DNA of 64,000 nt from CAWGHZ01 sp963775315 (GCA_963775315.1 CAVZIN010000007.1:1798001-1862000), one strand, 5' to 3'; shown: positions 17,339 through 25,283, numbered from the stretch's first letter. The notes: a model not told the origin generated them from the letters alone. Numbers and translations are program-made.

Positions 17339-18388
17339 TCAGGGATGCGGCTCGGACGAAGGTCCCGTCGCCGCCTTGTTTCCTTGGTCGGAAAGGTGCA
17401 GCCGGACCGTCACCGGCATGCCTTGGCGAAGGCTGTTGTCCGGATTCCTGACATAGACGCGTAGGCGATAGACGAGGCTGGTCCGGACTTCGGGCGTTTC
17501 GACCGATTTCGGGGTGAACTCCGCGACCGGCGACACGAATCCGACCCATCCGTCATAGGGTCTGCCGGGCGCCGAATCGGTGAAGACCTGCGCCTTCATG
17601 CCGGGGCGGATTTTCCCCAGATCGGGCTCGGGAACGTAGGTGCGCACCCATACCGGATCGAGGAGCGCCAAGGTATAGACGGGGGTCTGCGCCTGCACGA
17701 CGGCGCCTGGCTCCATGATCCGTGTCTTGATCACCCCGCGTTCCGGCGCGAACAGCTTGGTGTAATCGAGATGCTGTTGGGCGAGCGCGAGCGCTGCCTC
17801 TCCGCCCTGCAGCTGGGCACGCGCCACGGCGATATCCTCATCGCGCGGCCCCTTGATCACGAGCGCCAAATTCTGGTTGGCCGCTTGAAGCTGGGCCGTC
17901 AGGCTCTGGACGGTAGCCCGGTCCTGGTCGAGCTTCTGCAGGGCTGCGACCTGCGTGCGCGCAAGCGCCTCGGTCCGGCGCAGATCGGCGCGGGCGCTGA
18001 CTAGGTTGGCTTCGATCGCCCGGGCATTTGCGCGCGCCTCCTGGATTTCTTCGGGCCGGCTACCGACAAGGAGCTTGTCGAGGGTCTCGCGCTGGACGGA
18101 AACTGCCGCCTTGGCCGCATCCACCTCCGCCTCGAATGTCTGAGGCTCCAGTGTCGCCAAAAGCTGGCCTTTCTTGACCTCGTCGCCCTCCTCGACCCGC
18201 ATCGTCTCGACGCGTCCTGCGACGTTGAATGCGAGATCGGCCTCGCGAATGTCGACATTGCCGTAAAGGACGATTTCGGAAGGCACCGCGTGATCGCCTC
18301 GCCAGAAACCGAGGTAGGCGTATGCGCCCCCGCCCGCGATCGCCAACACGATGGCTGCACCGATTACTTTCGTTCGTCGGACCGCCAT
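17339..18388 (-). CDS. HlyD-family periplasmic adaptor (membrane fusion protein)
   Basis: The 349-residue protein has a single N-terminal membrane anchor (VIGAAIVLAIAGGGAYAYLG) and a lipoyl-like half (AGRVETMRVEEGDEVKKGQL). A long Ala/Gln-rich helical hairpin follows (about 75-195), then the second lipoyl half and a beta-barrel segment (FAPERGVIKTRIMEPGAVVQ). It begins the exporter operon, ends 10 bp before the ATPase start, and would link the inner-membrane ABC complex to an outer-membrane channel not encoded here. Confidence 0.9.
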   Translation of the reverse strand: MAVRRTKVIGAAIVLAIAGGGAYAYLGFWRGDHAVPSEIVLYGNVDIREADLAFNVAGRVETMRVEEGDEVKKGQLLATLEPQTFEAEVDAAKAAVSVQRETLDKLLVGSRPEEIQEARANARAIEANLVSARADLRRTEALARTQVAALQKLDQDRATVQSLTAQLQAANQNLALVIKGPRDEDIAVARAQLQGGEAALALAQQHLDYTKLFAPERGVIKTRIMEPGAVVQAQTPVYTLALLDPVWVRTYVPEPDLGKIRPGMKAQVFTDSAPGRPYDGWVGFVSPVAEFTPKSVETPEVRTSLVYRLRVYVRNPDNSLRQGMPVTVRLHLSDQGNKAATGPSSEPHP

Positions 18389-18507
18389 TCAATTGTCTCC
18401 CGTGGACACGAAGTACGTGGGCGGTGCCGCACCCTACGAACAGCCGAACGCGCCACATCGATGACGGGGATACCGATCGGCCACCCCCATTTCCCGCCCC
18501 GACCTCT

Positions 18508-18900
18508 TTAGGTTGAACCTCGGCGGACGATCCGTCCGGTAAATCGGGTTGCCGCAGCTACCGTGTTCGATATCGTCCCGAACTTCCGTACATTGGTGTG
18601 AAGGAGCTCGAGGCGTCGGTCATTCTCGTCGGTGTCGACGATCAATTCGTAATCGATCGATACCATCTTCGGGGGCGAATCCTGCCGCACGCCGTGGAGC
18701 TTCACCTCGACGCCACGAAGATCGAACTTCAACATCGGGGTGACCCGTTCGATCCCCTTGATCATGCAGGCGGCGACCGCTGCCAGGAACAGCTCGGCGG
18801 GGTTGAACGCGTCGAGCCTGCCGGCCACGTCGGTATCGAGCGCGATCTCCGCGTCCTTGCACAGGGCGACGCTGCCATGAGCGTCGATCCGCCGTGCCAT
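18508..18900 (-). CDS. OsmC-family protein
   Basis: The 130-residue protein has the OsmC fold signature NPAELFLAAVAACMIKGIER, including the first active-site Cys. The position of the usual second Cys reads KFGTISNTV, so the classic dithiol peroxidase pair is not present; this matches a known single-Cys branch (family knowledge). I choose the ATG at 18900 over the adjacent GTG at 18903 because of spacing from AGAAGG. It lies between the exporter operon and acr3 on the same strand, 217 bp after acr3, so it may be transcribed separately. Confidence 0.8.
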   Translation of the reverse strand: MARRIDAHGSVALCKDAEIALDTDVAGRLDAFNPAELFLAAVAACMIKGIERVTPMLKFDLRGVEVKLHGVRQDSPPKMVSIDYELIVDTDENDRRLELLHTNVRKFGTISNTVAAATRFTGRIVRRGST

Positions 18901-19120
18901 CACCTTCTATTCAAGCATTCGACCTCCCGCAGCGGGATATATCCATCCGGTGGTCCAGCATCCGCCTGCGGCGAAAGCGTGCAGCGGGGCCGAGCCTCAA
19001 ACGCCATTATTAGGTATCGCACCAAATAGCGCCGGGCGGGGCGCAGTGCCTTGAGACAGATCAATCGCGCTTAGGTTCGTCCGCCGCGGGCCCCGCGGCG
19101 GTGCACGGCTGGACGCGGCG

Positions 19121-20185
19121 TCACCGAGAGGAGTGAATCGCCTTACCGCTGCGCCGAACCGCCGTACCCTGCTCGTACCAGCCCTTGGTCATGGTCGCGA
19201 TCTTCACGACCGAGAGCATCACCGGCACTTCGATGAGGACGCCTACGACGGTAGCCAGTGCCGCGCCCGATTGGAAGCCGAACAGGCTGATCGCGGCGGC
19301 GACAGCAAGCTCGAAGAAATTGCTGGCGCCGATCAGTGCGGAAGGCGCCGCAACGCAGTGCGCTTCGCCCATCGCGCGGTTCAGAAGGTAGGCGAGCCCC
19401 GAATTGAAATAGACCTGGATCAGGATCGGCACGGCGAGGAGCGCGATCACTAGCGGCTGCGCCAGGATTTGCTCGCCCTGGAAACCGAACAGGAGCACGA
19501 GCGTCGTGAGGAGCGCGACGAGCGACACGGGCTGCAACTTGCCGAGAAGACGTTGCAGACCCCCCTGCCCGCCCGCGGCCAGCGTCTGGCGACGGATGAT
19601 CTGCGCCAGGATCACCGGGACGACGATGTAGAGCCCGACCGAGATCACCAGCGTGTCCCACGGGACGGTGATCGCCGAGAGCCCAAGGAGAAGCCCGACG
19701 ATCGGCGCAAACGCGAACACCATGATCGTGTCGTTGAGCGCGACCTGGCTCAGCGTGAAATGCGGTTCGCCCTTGGCCAGATTGCTCCATACGAAGACCA
19801 TCGCCGTGCAGGGCGCCGCAGCCAGCAGGATCAGCCCGGCGATATAGCTGTCGATCTGTGCGGCCGGCAAATACGGCCGAAACAGGTAGCCGACGAACAG
19901 CCAGCCGAGCGCCGCCATCGAAAACGGTTTCACTGCCCAGTTGATCAGGAGCGTGACGCCGATGCCCCGCCAATGCTCGCGCACTTCGGCGAGGGCCGCG
20001 AAGTCGATCTTGACCAGCATCGGGATGATCATCAGCCAGATCAACAATGCGACGGGCAGGTTGACCTGGGCGATCTCGACCGCGCCCACCGCTTGGAACA
20101 CGCCCGGCAGGAATTGTCCCAGGGCGACCCCCGCCACGATACATAGTGCAACCCAGAGAGTGAGGAGCCGTTCAAAAACCGACAT
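19121..20185 (-). CDS. acr3: ACR3-family arsenite efflux pump
   Basis: The 354-residue polytopic membrane protein of about ten helices starts MSVFERLLTLWVALCIVAGV. The ACR3 signature APCTAMVFVWSNLAKGEPHF, with the Cys of helix 4 that is essential in characterised ACR3 pumps, is present. So is the segment APSALIGASNFFELAVAAAI near the C-terminus. The start at 20185 is 11 bp after the arsR stop, so arsR and acr3 form an operon. It extrudes arsenite produced by ArsC, whose gene nearby is interrupted. Confidence 0.93.
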   Translation of the reverse strand: MSVFERLLTLWVALCIVAGVALGQFLPGVFQAVGAVEIAQVNLPVALLIWLMIIPMLVKIDFAALAEVREHWRGIGVTLLINWAVKPFSMAALGWLFVGYLFRPYLPAAQIDSYIAGLILLAAAPCTAMVFVWSNLAKGEPHFTLSQVALNDTIMVFAFAPIVGLLLGLSAITVPWDTLVISVGLYIVVPVILAQIIRRQTLAAGGQGGLQRLLGKLQPVSLVALLTTLVLLFGFQGEQILAQPLVIALLAVPILIQVYFNSGLAYLLNRAMGEAHCVAAPSALIGASNFFELAVAAAISLFGFQSGAALATVVGVLIEVPVMLSVVKIATMTKGWYEQGTAVRRSGKAIHSSR

Positions 20186-20196
20186 TCGTGGCTCCC

Positions 20197-20541
20197 TCAG
20201 TGCCGCTTCGCGGCGTGCCGCGCTTGGGCCACCCGCTCGAAAAACCGCCTCAGCGGTTCCATGACCGAGGCGTTGAGCGAGTAGCAGACGCGCGGACGCT
20301 CGATCTCGCCCGTGATGATCCCGGCAGCCTTCAGAATGCGCAAATGCTCGGAGACGGTAGACTGGGCAAGCCCGATCTCGTCGACGAAATCGCAGCCGAT
20401 GCAGGCTTGCCTCTCGTGCAGCAGCCGGACGATCCGAATTCGGGCGGGGTGGCCGAGCGCTTTTGCGATACGTGCAAGCTCTTCGTCCTCGACTTCGACA
20501 CCAGAGCCGAATGCCGAGCCGGGCAGATCGACGATATCCAT
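20197..20541 (-). CDS. arsR: ArsR-family arsenic-responsive repressor
   Basis: The 114-residue winged-helix protein has LGHPARIRIVRLLHERQACI then GCDFVDEIGLAQSTVSEHLR. The CIGC cysteine pair just ahead of the recognition helix differs slightly from the ELCVCDL site of E. coli ArsR but gives two thiols for As(III). It heads the arsR-acr3 operon. A CATCGT-N6-ACGATG palindrome 14 bp before its start is a likely operator, implying autorepression. Confidence 0.9.
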   Translation of the reverse strand: MDIVDLPGSAFGSGVEVEDEELARIAKALGHPARIRIVRLLHERQACIGCDFVDEIGLAQSTVSEHLRILKAAGIITGEIERPRVCYSLNASVMEPLRRFFERVAQARHAAKRH

Positions 20542-20554
20542 CGGTTCGGAATTT

Positions 20555-20572
20555 CATCGTAATTCGACGATG
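20555..20572. promoter_or_regulatory. Candidate ArsR operator CATCGT-N6-ACGATG
   Basis: A perfect 6-bp inverted repeat with a 6-base AT-rich centre sits immediately upstream of arsR. An AT-rich block (ATATAT, 20577-20582) that could serve as a -10 region adjoins it. ArsR/SmtB repressors bind imperfect 12-2-12 or 6-N6-6 palindromes, so the placement fits. Confidence 0.5.
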
Positions 20573-20842
20573 GACGATATATTGGGCCGAACCAGTTCCT
20601 CGCGCAAGAAGAAACGTGTCGAGGCCGAGGGCGCAATGAAAGGCTAGTGGCTCGCCCTCCAGGAGGACCGAAAGCCTTTCGCGCACTGCCGTCCTCGCCT
20701 TCGCCGAAGCCGATCCGCAGTCCGCGGGGGGCCAATCGGCTGGCATCGCCAGGGATCGAATGTGCAAGGGGCATGATACACTGAGAACGATCGTGCGGCG
20801 CCTCGACGCGCCGTGGCAACGGCGAGGAGTTGGGCGGCAGGG

Positions 20843-21108
20843 ATGGACGATCGTGATCTGTACGGTGGCTTGATCAGGCTGCATGTCTTGCATCATGCGG
20901 CCAAGGAGCCGGTCTATGGCCTCGCGATGATCGAGGAACTCGGACGGCACGGCTACAAGTTGAGCGCCGGAACGCTCTATCCAGTCCTCCACGGTCTTGA
21001 GGCGAAGGGCTATTTGCGCTCCTCGGCCGAGCGCGTGGGACGAAGCTCGCGGCGCGTCTATCGCGCCACCCCGTCGGGCAAGCGCGCGCTCGCCGCGGCA
21101 AGCCGCGC
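20843..21108 (+). pseudogene. PadR-family regulator, 3' end lost at junction with integrase
   Basis: From the ATG at 20843 the frame encodes a full PadR winged helix: DLYGGLIRLHVLHHAAKEPV, YGLAMIEELGRHGYKLSAGT, LYPVLHGLEAKGYLRSS. After ...GKRALAAASRA (about residue 88) the sequence passes into the integrase gene in another frame, so the native end and stop are missing. Read through, it would carry over 100 unrelated residues. It is divergent from arsR and may once have been part of the arsenic or efflux island. Confidence 0.65.
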
Positions 21109-22032
21109 GTGTCCCCAAAGACCTATGAGCGGTACGAGCAGATCGTCAATGACGCGATCGCCCCGGCGCTCGGCAGCTACGCGCTCGCCAAGCTGCGTCC
21201 CCTTCACATCCAGGCGTACTACGCCGAGGCGCTGTCGAGCGGCCGTAGGGACGGCAAGGGCGGGTTGTCCGCGCAGACCGTGCTACACTACCACCGAGTG
21301 CTGCACAAAGCGCTGGCGCAGGCCGTGCGGTGGCAGTTGCTCGCGCGCAACCCGGCAGCCGCGGTCGAGCCGCCCCGCCCCCAACGGGAACAGATGCGAG
21401 CTCTGGACGAAGCCGAGACGGCAAAGCTGCTCAAGCTGGTGGAGGGCAAGCGCCTGTACCTGCCCGTGCTGCTCGCCGTGACGGCCGGGCTCCGCCGCGG
21501 CGAAATCCTGGCGCTGCGCTGGCAGGACCTGGACTTCGCTACCGACCGCGCGGTGATATGTCAGTCGCTGGAGGACACACAGGACGGGCTAAGGGTGAAG
21601 TCGCCCAAGACGGAGCGCGGGCGCCGCACGGTTGTGCTGCCGGGCTACACGCTCGATGCGCTGCGCAGCCACAAGGCCCAGCAAGCCGCGAAGCGTCTCG
21701 CAGCCGGACCGGCATACAAGGACAACGACCTAATCTGCGCCCGCGATGACGGCACGTTCTGGGCGCCGGACGCCTTTTCAACCGCCTTCGCGGCGCTGGT
21801 GCGCGGATCGAAGATGGCGCACTTCCGCTTCCACGACCTGCGCCACACGCACGCGACTCAGCTGCTCCGTCAGGGGGTTCACCCGAAGATCGTCAGCGAG
21901 CGGTTGGGGCACTCCAATATCGGGATCACGCTCGACACCTACTCGCACGTGCTGCCGGGTATGCAGGAAGAAGCGATTGCGAAGTTAGACATCGTGCTAC
22001 GCACGGCCCTTACGCGTTCAACGTCTCAATAG
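21109..22032 (+). CDS. Tyrosine recombinase/phage-type integrase, N-terminally truncated
   Basis: The frame encodes 307 residues. It contains a SAM-like core-binding domain (VSPKTYERYEQIVNDAIAPA onward) and the catalytic domain. Catalytic residues are visible: Arg in AGLRRGEILALRW, His-x-x-Arg in FHDLRHTHAT, His in ERLGHSN and Tyr in LDTYSHVLPG. The arm-binding N-terminal domain (about 80 residues) expected ahead of SPKTYERY is absent, and the gene starts abruptly at the PadR junction. A GTG at 21109 could start translation without a ribosome site. It is probably the former integrase of the tRNA-Ser island. Confidence 0.8.
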   Translation: MSPKTYERYEQIVNDAIAPALGSYALAKLRPLHIQAYYAEALSSGRRDGKGGLSAQTVLHYHRVLHKALAQAVRWQLLARNPAAAVEPPRPQREQMRALDEAETAKLLKLVEGKRLYLPVLLAVTAGLRRGEILALRWQDLDFATDRAVICQSLEDTQDGLRVKSPKTERGRRTVVLPGYTLDALRSHKAQQAAKRLAAGPAYKDNDLICARDDGTFWAPDAFSTAFAALVRGSKMAHFRFHDLRHTHATQLLRQGVHPKIVSERLGHSNIGITLDTYSHVLPGMQEEAIAKLDIVLRTALTRSTSQ

Positions 22033-22041
22033 GAAAACTCA

Positions 22042-22569
22042 CTAAGCATGCATGGGAACGGATGAGACGGTAAACTTGGAACCGATGGCTGCCTTTAAGG
22101 CACTCGGAAAGATATCTTCGGCAGCCTTTACTAGACTCGGATCGTCGAACAAGAACAGGTAAGGGCCGGACTTCTTTTCGTCCGCCGCCAACAAGCGAAC
22201 CAAATCGGAACTCCAAAATGCAGGGTTTGCATCTGCTGTTCGATACGACACGATGTTTAGCCGGCCGAACAAATCGATGTAGGTTGCGCCGATCCTTCCG
22301 AAGATTTCAAACGCTCTAAGGCGTGATCCGGCCAGCGTATCCAGCCGGGGCACCGCTCGAACATCGATGATCCATCGAGGTTGAAAGTGCTCAATAAGTT
22401 CAACGAAGTCAGAGGAATGGCCTCTAGCTACGTTCACTAAAATCACTGACCTAGGTTCCGGATAGCCGAATGAGAGCTGTTTGCCTCTTGGCTTTGCGGC
22501 TGGAACTCCTTTTGGATTTTCGTGCGCTGATGCAAGCCTGAGATATTTTGGCGGATGCTTGTCATTCAT
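22042..22569 (-). CDS. Unknown protein co-operonic with the AvcD-like deaminase (weak DUF488-like pattern)
   Basis: The 175-residue soluble protein has no signal or membrane segment. Its centre reads ILVNVARGHSSDFVELIEHF then QPRWIIDVRAVPRLD; the hydrophobic strand followed by DVR-x-x-P recalls DUF488 proteins, but the usual TIGHS start is missing, so this is only a hint. The start overlaps the deaminase stop by 4 bp (ATGA), so the two are translated together. GC is lower than in the neighbours. I do not know its function. Being coupled to a phage-defence enzyme, it may be an accessory or control protein. Confidence 0.7.
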   Translation of the reverse strand: MNDKHPPKYLRLASAHENPKGVPAAKPRGKQLSFGYPEPRSVILVNVARGHSSDFVELIEHFQPRWIIDVRAVPRLDTLAGSRLRAFEIFGRIGATYIDLFGRLNIVSYRTADANPAFWSSDLVRLLAADEKKSGPYLFLFDDPSLVKAAEDIFPSALKAAIGSKFTVSSVPMHA

Positions 22570-24236
22570 GACACCGCCGCCCCATCTTCGCCAGCTAAAC
22601 GCGCCTCGACTTCGGCGTAGCTAACGCGTAACGTTTCCCATGTACCGTAGCCATCCGGCGACCCGAACTCCGCGTGAAGCGCGCCATCCAATGGATTCTT
22701 TAGGTCTCGATCCTTTAGGAAGACACGTCGATAAAGCCGAGGAGCAACCCCTGTAAACGGACGGAAGAGCACTTTGGGAAGCGGTCTATGGTTTCCATGC
22801 TCAGCGGGCTGAACTTCGCTCGGCGGTGTCCAATTCCTAGGATTTTTCGTGACCGCATCACTATGAAGATCGAGGGTCTTGCTCTTTAGATATGGCTCAA
22901 TGAACTGAACCTCGTCCACACCTGCGGAGACGACGTGCCGAGCGCAATTGTGACAGGGAAAGGTGGTAACAAACAGCCGTGTGGCCTTTGTCGAAATGCC
23001 CTGTCTACCTGCAGACAGAAGCGCATCCATCTCGGCGTGAACGGCGCGACTGAACTCAATGAGCTGTCCAATTCGAGTAGATTTGAGAATGCGGCCAATC
23101 AGGTCATTCGATGGCTCAACGTCTGCAAACTCCTCTACGTTTTTCAAGAGATCGATGACAATCGCGTTTTGCTCGCGCGTGTTGCTGCAATATTTGTTAT
23201 GGACGAAGCAACGCGCATCCTCTTCTGGATGAGGATCGCCCGAGACGCCATTTGGAAACCCACCGCCATAGAGGCCGCCGCCGGCCTTTGGAACTTCATT
23301 GCTACCGGTAGCCACTACGTCGCCTGATTTGTCGAGCAATGCTGCGCCCACTTGGCGCGACAGGCAGCTACTGCGCATGCGTGCTCCATGAGCATGGAAC
23401 ATACCGGTCTCGTTTGTGCGCGGCCTGACGATGCGGGCATGTGTCAACAAATCAACCAGCCTACCCAGCTGCTCCGAAACATCCCAGTCCGGGTTCTCGG
23501 TGGGAGCCTGTCCGGGCCGCGCAACAAATCGTTCCACGGTATTATCTACAAAAAAATCAGCTAAATGAAAGGTGTCTGAGACCTTCTGGCCAAATTTTTC
23601 AGGGGCATTTTCGTCCCTTTTCATGAATTTTTCAATAGAGTCGGCACCGGAACCACGATATTTCTTCTCGTGTAAGCGCCTATACCTTTCCTCCTCATAA
23701 CATACGATCCCGATTAGACAGAATGCCTCCTGATATATTTGCCGGAGAAGGGCGACCTCCTGCGGGTGCCGCAGCGAGTCCAGGATGTAAGCTCGCTTAC
23801 GCCCATCGGGAACGATCGGCGCTCCCTCGACCAGCTCCTGCTTCGTCTGACGCGCACGTTCAGATCGAATTTGTCTTATGAGCGCGCGAGCGACTGCAGC
23901 TTGATCGCCCGCTGCGCGCATCTTGTCGCCGAGGTCTTGTAGCCACTCCGCCTCGTTTAGCTCCCCGTCTTCGGGGCCGGCGCGTCCCTGCCCGGCTGCC
24001 CATTCGCGGATCGCGTGCCTAGCCTTCAGAACGGTTGTTTCGAAGCCGCGCGCTTCCATAAGCGCCTTAAGGGCTTCGGCGATTTCGCTCGTCCCCGCTC
24101 CAACCGGACCGACTACACCGAAAATGAACTCGTTCGCCGACAACGTGCGCACGATAGCTTGCGAGGATTTGTTCCGCTGCGGGGTGGCCACCGTCGCCGC
24201 GGGGGCACCCTTGGGTACTGCCTGCGCCATCAGCAT
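22566..24236 (-). CDS. AvcD-like anti-phage deoxycytidylate deaminase (P-loop plus zinc deaminase)
   Basis: The protein has 556 residues (554 if started at the second Met, 24230, which is better spaced from AAAGGGGG). The N-terminal half is a P-loop kinase-like domain with GVVGPVGAGTSEIAEAL (about 41-57). The C-terminal half is a dCMP/dCTP-deaminase domain with SCLSRQVGAAL (290-300), GSNEVPKAGGGLYGGG (311-326), zinc motif HAEMDAL (400-406) and PCHNC (427-431). This two-domain layout is that of AvcD and related dCTP deaminases, which deplete deoxycytidine nucleotides during infection. Its position in a low-GC island beside tRNA-Ser with an integrase supports a defence role. Confidence 0.85.
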   Translation of the reverse strand: MLMAQAVPKGAPAATVATPQRNKSSQAIVRTLSANEFIFGVVGPVGAGTSEIAEALKALMEARGFETTVLKARHAIREWAAGQGRAGPEDGELNEAEWLQDLGDKMRAAGDQAAVARALIRQIRSERARQTKQELVEGAPIVPDGRKRAYILDSLRHPQEVALLRQIYQEAFCLIGIVCYEEERYRRLHEKKYRGSGADSIEKFMKRDENAPEKFGQKVSDTFHLADFFVDNTVERFVARPGQAPTENPDWDVSEQLGRLVDLLTHARIVRPRTNETGMFHAHGARMRSSCLSRQVGAALLDKSGDVVATGSNEVPKAGGGLYGGGFPNGVSGDPHPEEDARCFVHNKYCSNTREQNAIVIDLLKNVEEFADVEPSNDLIGRILKSTRIGQLIEFSRAVHAEMDALLSAGRQGISTKATRLFVTTFPCHNCARHVVSAGVDEVQFIEPYLKSKTLDLHSDAVTKNPRNWTPPSEVQPAEHGNHRPLPKVLFRPFTGVAPRLYRRVFLKDRDLKNPLDGALHAEFGSPDGYGTWETLRVSYAEVEARLAGEDGAAVS

Positions 24237-24310
24237 GTCCCCCTTTGCCGTTGCCCAATCTCGTCATACCCGAATCAACGGGTCAACGCCCATTGTGACA
24301 ATTCGAAAAT

Positions 24311-24332
24311 AGGAGGTGCACTGGCGCCTCCT
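24311..24332 (-). terminator. Imperfect hairpin between tRNA-Ser and the deaminase gene
   Basis: On the minus strand AGGAGGCGCC-AGTG-CACCTCCT forms a stem with one mismatch, followed by ATTTT. It could end the tRNA transcript before the deaminase operon. The T stretch is short, so this is tentative. Confidence 0.35.
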
Positions 24333-24341
24333 CCTAGATCA

Positions 24342-24361
24342 TGTTTGCAATGTGTTTGCAA
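24342..24361. repeat. Short direct repeat TGTTTGCAA x2 near the attachment region
   Basis: Two copies of TGTTTGCAA (24342-24350 and 24353-24361) lie about 80 bp from the tRNA-Ser 3' end. Short direct repeats beside a tRNA attachment site are often integrase arm sites. Function here is inference only. Confidence 0.3.
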
Positions 24362-24440
24362 AATTCACCCGGTCGCCCGGGGTTCCATCGGCGTTCTCCT
24401 AGTCCGCTTTCTCAGAGGCCATTGAAAACACGATTAAAAG

Positions 24441-24530
24441 TGGCGGAGGGGGTGGGATTCGAACCCACGGTACGCTTGCGCGCACAACGGTTTTCGAGAC
24501 CGCCCCGATCGACCACTCCGGCACCCCTCC
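24441..24530 (-). tRNA. tRNA-Ser (anticodon CGA)
   Basis: The minus strand folds as a type II tRNA of 90 bases with CCA encoded. The acceptor stem pairs GGAGGGG with CCCCTCC. The anticodon stem GCGGT/ACCGT encloses CTCGAAA with anticodon CGA, reading UCG. There is a long variable arm (GTGCGCGCAAGCGTAC region), and the T arm is GTGGG-TTCGAAT-CCCAC. Its 3' end faces the integrase/deaminase island. Confidence 0.95.
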
Positions 24531-24727
24531 GCGGCGCCTCCCGGGGCGGGGCCCCCGCGGGCGCGGCGGAACCTAACCTATGCCCCGCGCCCCCGCAACA
24601 GCGCTCGCCGCGCGCGGCGCGCTTCGGAACTTATATTATTATTAGGCGAGGCGGCGATCCCGCCGGCCCCTTGCCCGACCACCCTGCCCGGCCACCTTGC
24701 CGACCGAAGGGCGGGCCGCGCGGGGCG

Positions 24728-24755
24728 TTGACTTTCCGTCGGCCGCGGCTATAGT
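24728..24755 (+). promoter_or_regulatory. Sigma-70-like promoter for rplU-rpmA
   Basis: TTGACT (24728-24733), a 16-base spacer and TATAGT (24750-24755) lie 88 bp upstream of rplU. This is a good match to the housekeeping consensus. The surrounding 24531-24842 holds no gene, only a GC-rich spacer and an AT-rich patch near 24630-24645 that may contain the tRNA promoter. Confidence 0.6.
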
Positions 24756-24842
24756 CCGCCGCTTCCGAAACCGGGCGGACGGCCGCGCGGGGGTCCCCCG
24801 TTGCGAGGCGCGTCCGTTCCGCATTGTTGCGCGAGACCCCAC

Positions 24843-25283
24843 ATGTTCGCAGTCATCCGCACCGGCGGAAAGCAATACAAGGTCGCGCCCGACGACGTGA
24901 TCTCGGTGGAACGCCTCGCGGGCGAGCCCGGCGCCGAGATCGAGCTCGGCGAGGTGCTGGCCATCGGCGGCGAAGGCGCCGTCACCACGTTCGGCACGCC
25001 GCTGGTCGATGGCGCGCGGGTCGCGGCCACCGTGCTCGACCAGGCCAAGGGCGACAAGATCGTCATCTTCAAGAAGAAGCGGCGCCAGGGCTATCACCGC
25101 ACCAAGGGCCACCGCCAGCTTCTGACCGTGCTGCGCATCCAGGAAATCCTGAAGGCGGGCGAGGCGCGCGGCGCGGCGCCGGCCAAGGCGACCAAGCCGC
25201 GGGCGCGGCGCAAGGCGACCGAAGCCGCCCCGGTCGCGACGCCCGAGGCCGCCGCCACCGCCGCATCCGAGGAGAACGAGTAA
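24843..25283 (+). CDS. rplU: 50S ribosomal protein L21
   Basis: The protein has 146 residues. MFAVIRTGGKQYKVAPDDVI is the canonical L21 opening, and KKRRQGYHRTKGHRQLLTVL is the conserved rRNA-binding end at about residue 80-100. The rest is an Ala/Lys-rich extension of about 45 residues, common in alphaproteobacteria. The start is at 24843; an upstream in-frame start at 24801 would add a non-conserved tail. Its stop overlaps the rpmA start (TAATG). Confidence 0.97.
   Translation: MFAVIRTGGKQYKVAPDDVISVERLAGEPGAEIELGEVLAIGGEGAVTTFGTPLVDGARVAATVLDQAKGDKIVIFKKKRRQGYHRTKGHRQLLTVLRIQEILKAGEARGAAPAKATKPRARRKATEAAPVATPEAAATAASEENE

Larger units (their letters stand above)
21109..24440. mobile_element. 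Remnant integrated island next to tRNA-Ser (integrase plus defence operon)
   Basis: The segment lies against the 3' end of a tRNA-Ser gene, contains a tyrosine integrase, and its cargo (22042-24236) is visibly poorer in GC than the flanking genes. That combination is typical of tRNA-targeted genomic islands. I could not find a second copy of the tRNA 3' end in the window, so the far attachment site has been lost, probably in the deletion at 21095-21110. Confidence 0.45.

Noticed and set aside
15454..17451. Very long open frame (665 codons) on the plus strand
   Set aside because: It is antisense to the tandem ABC ATPase, whose Walker and signature motifs are unmistakable; GC-rich codon bias keeps the opposite strand open.
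24441..24530. tRNA-Sec, because of the long variable arm and nearby predicted selenoprotein
   Set aside because: The anticodon loop reads CGA and the acceptor and T stems are of normal tRNA-Ser length, so it is a standard serine tRNA.
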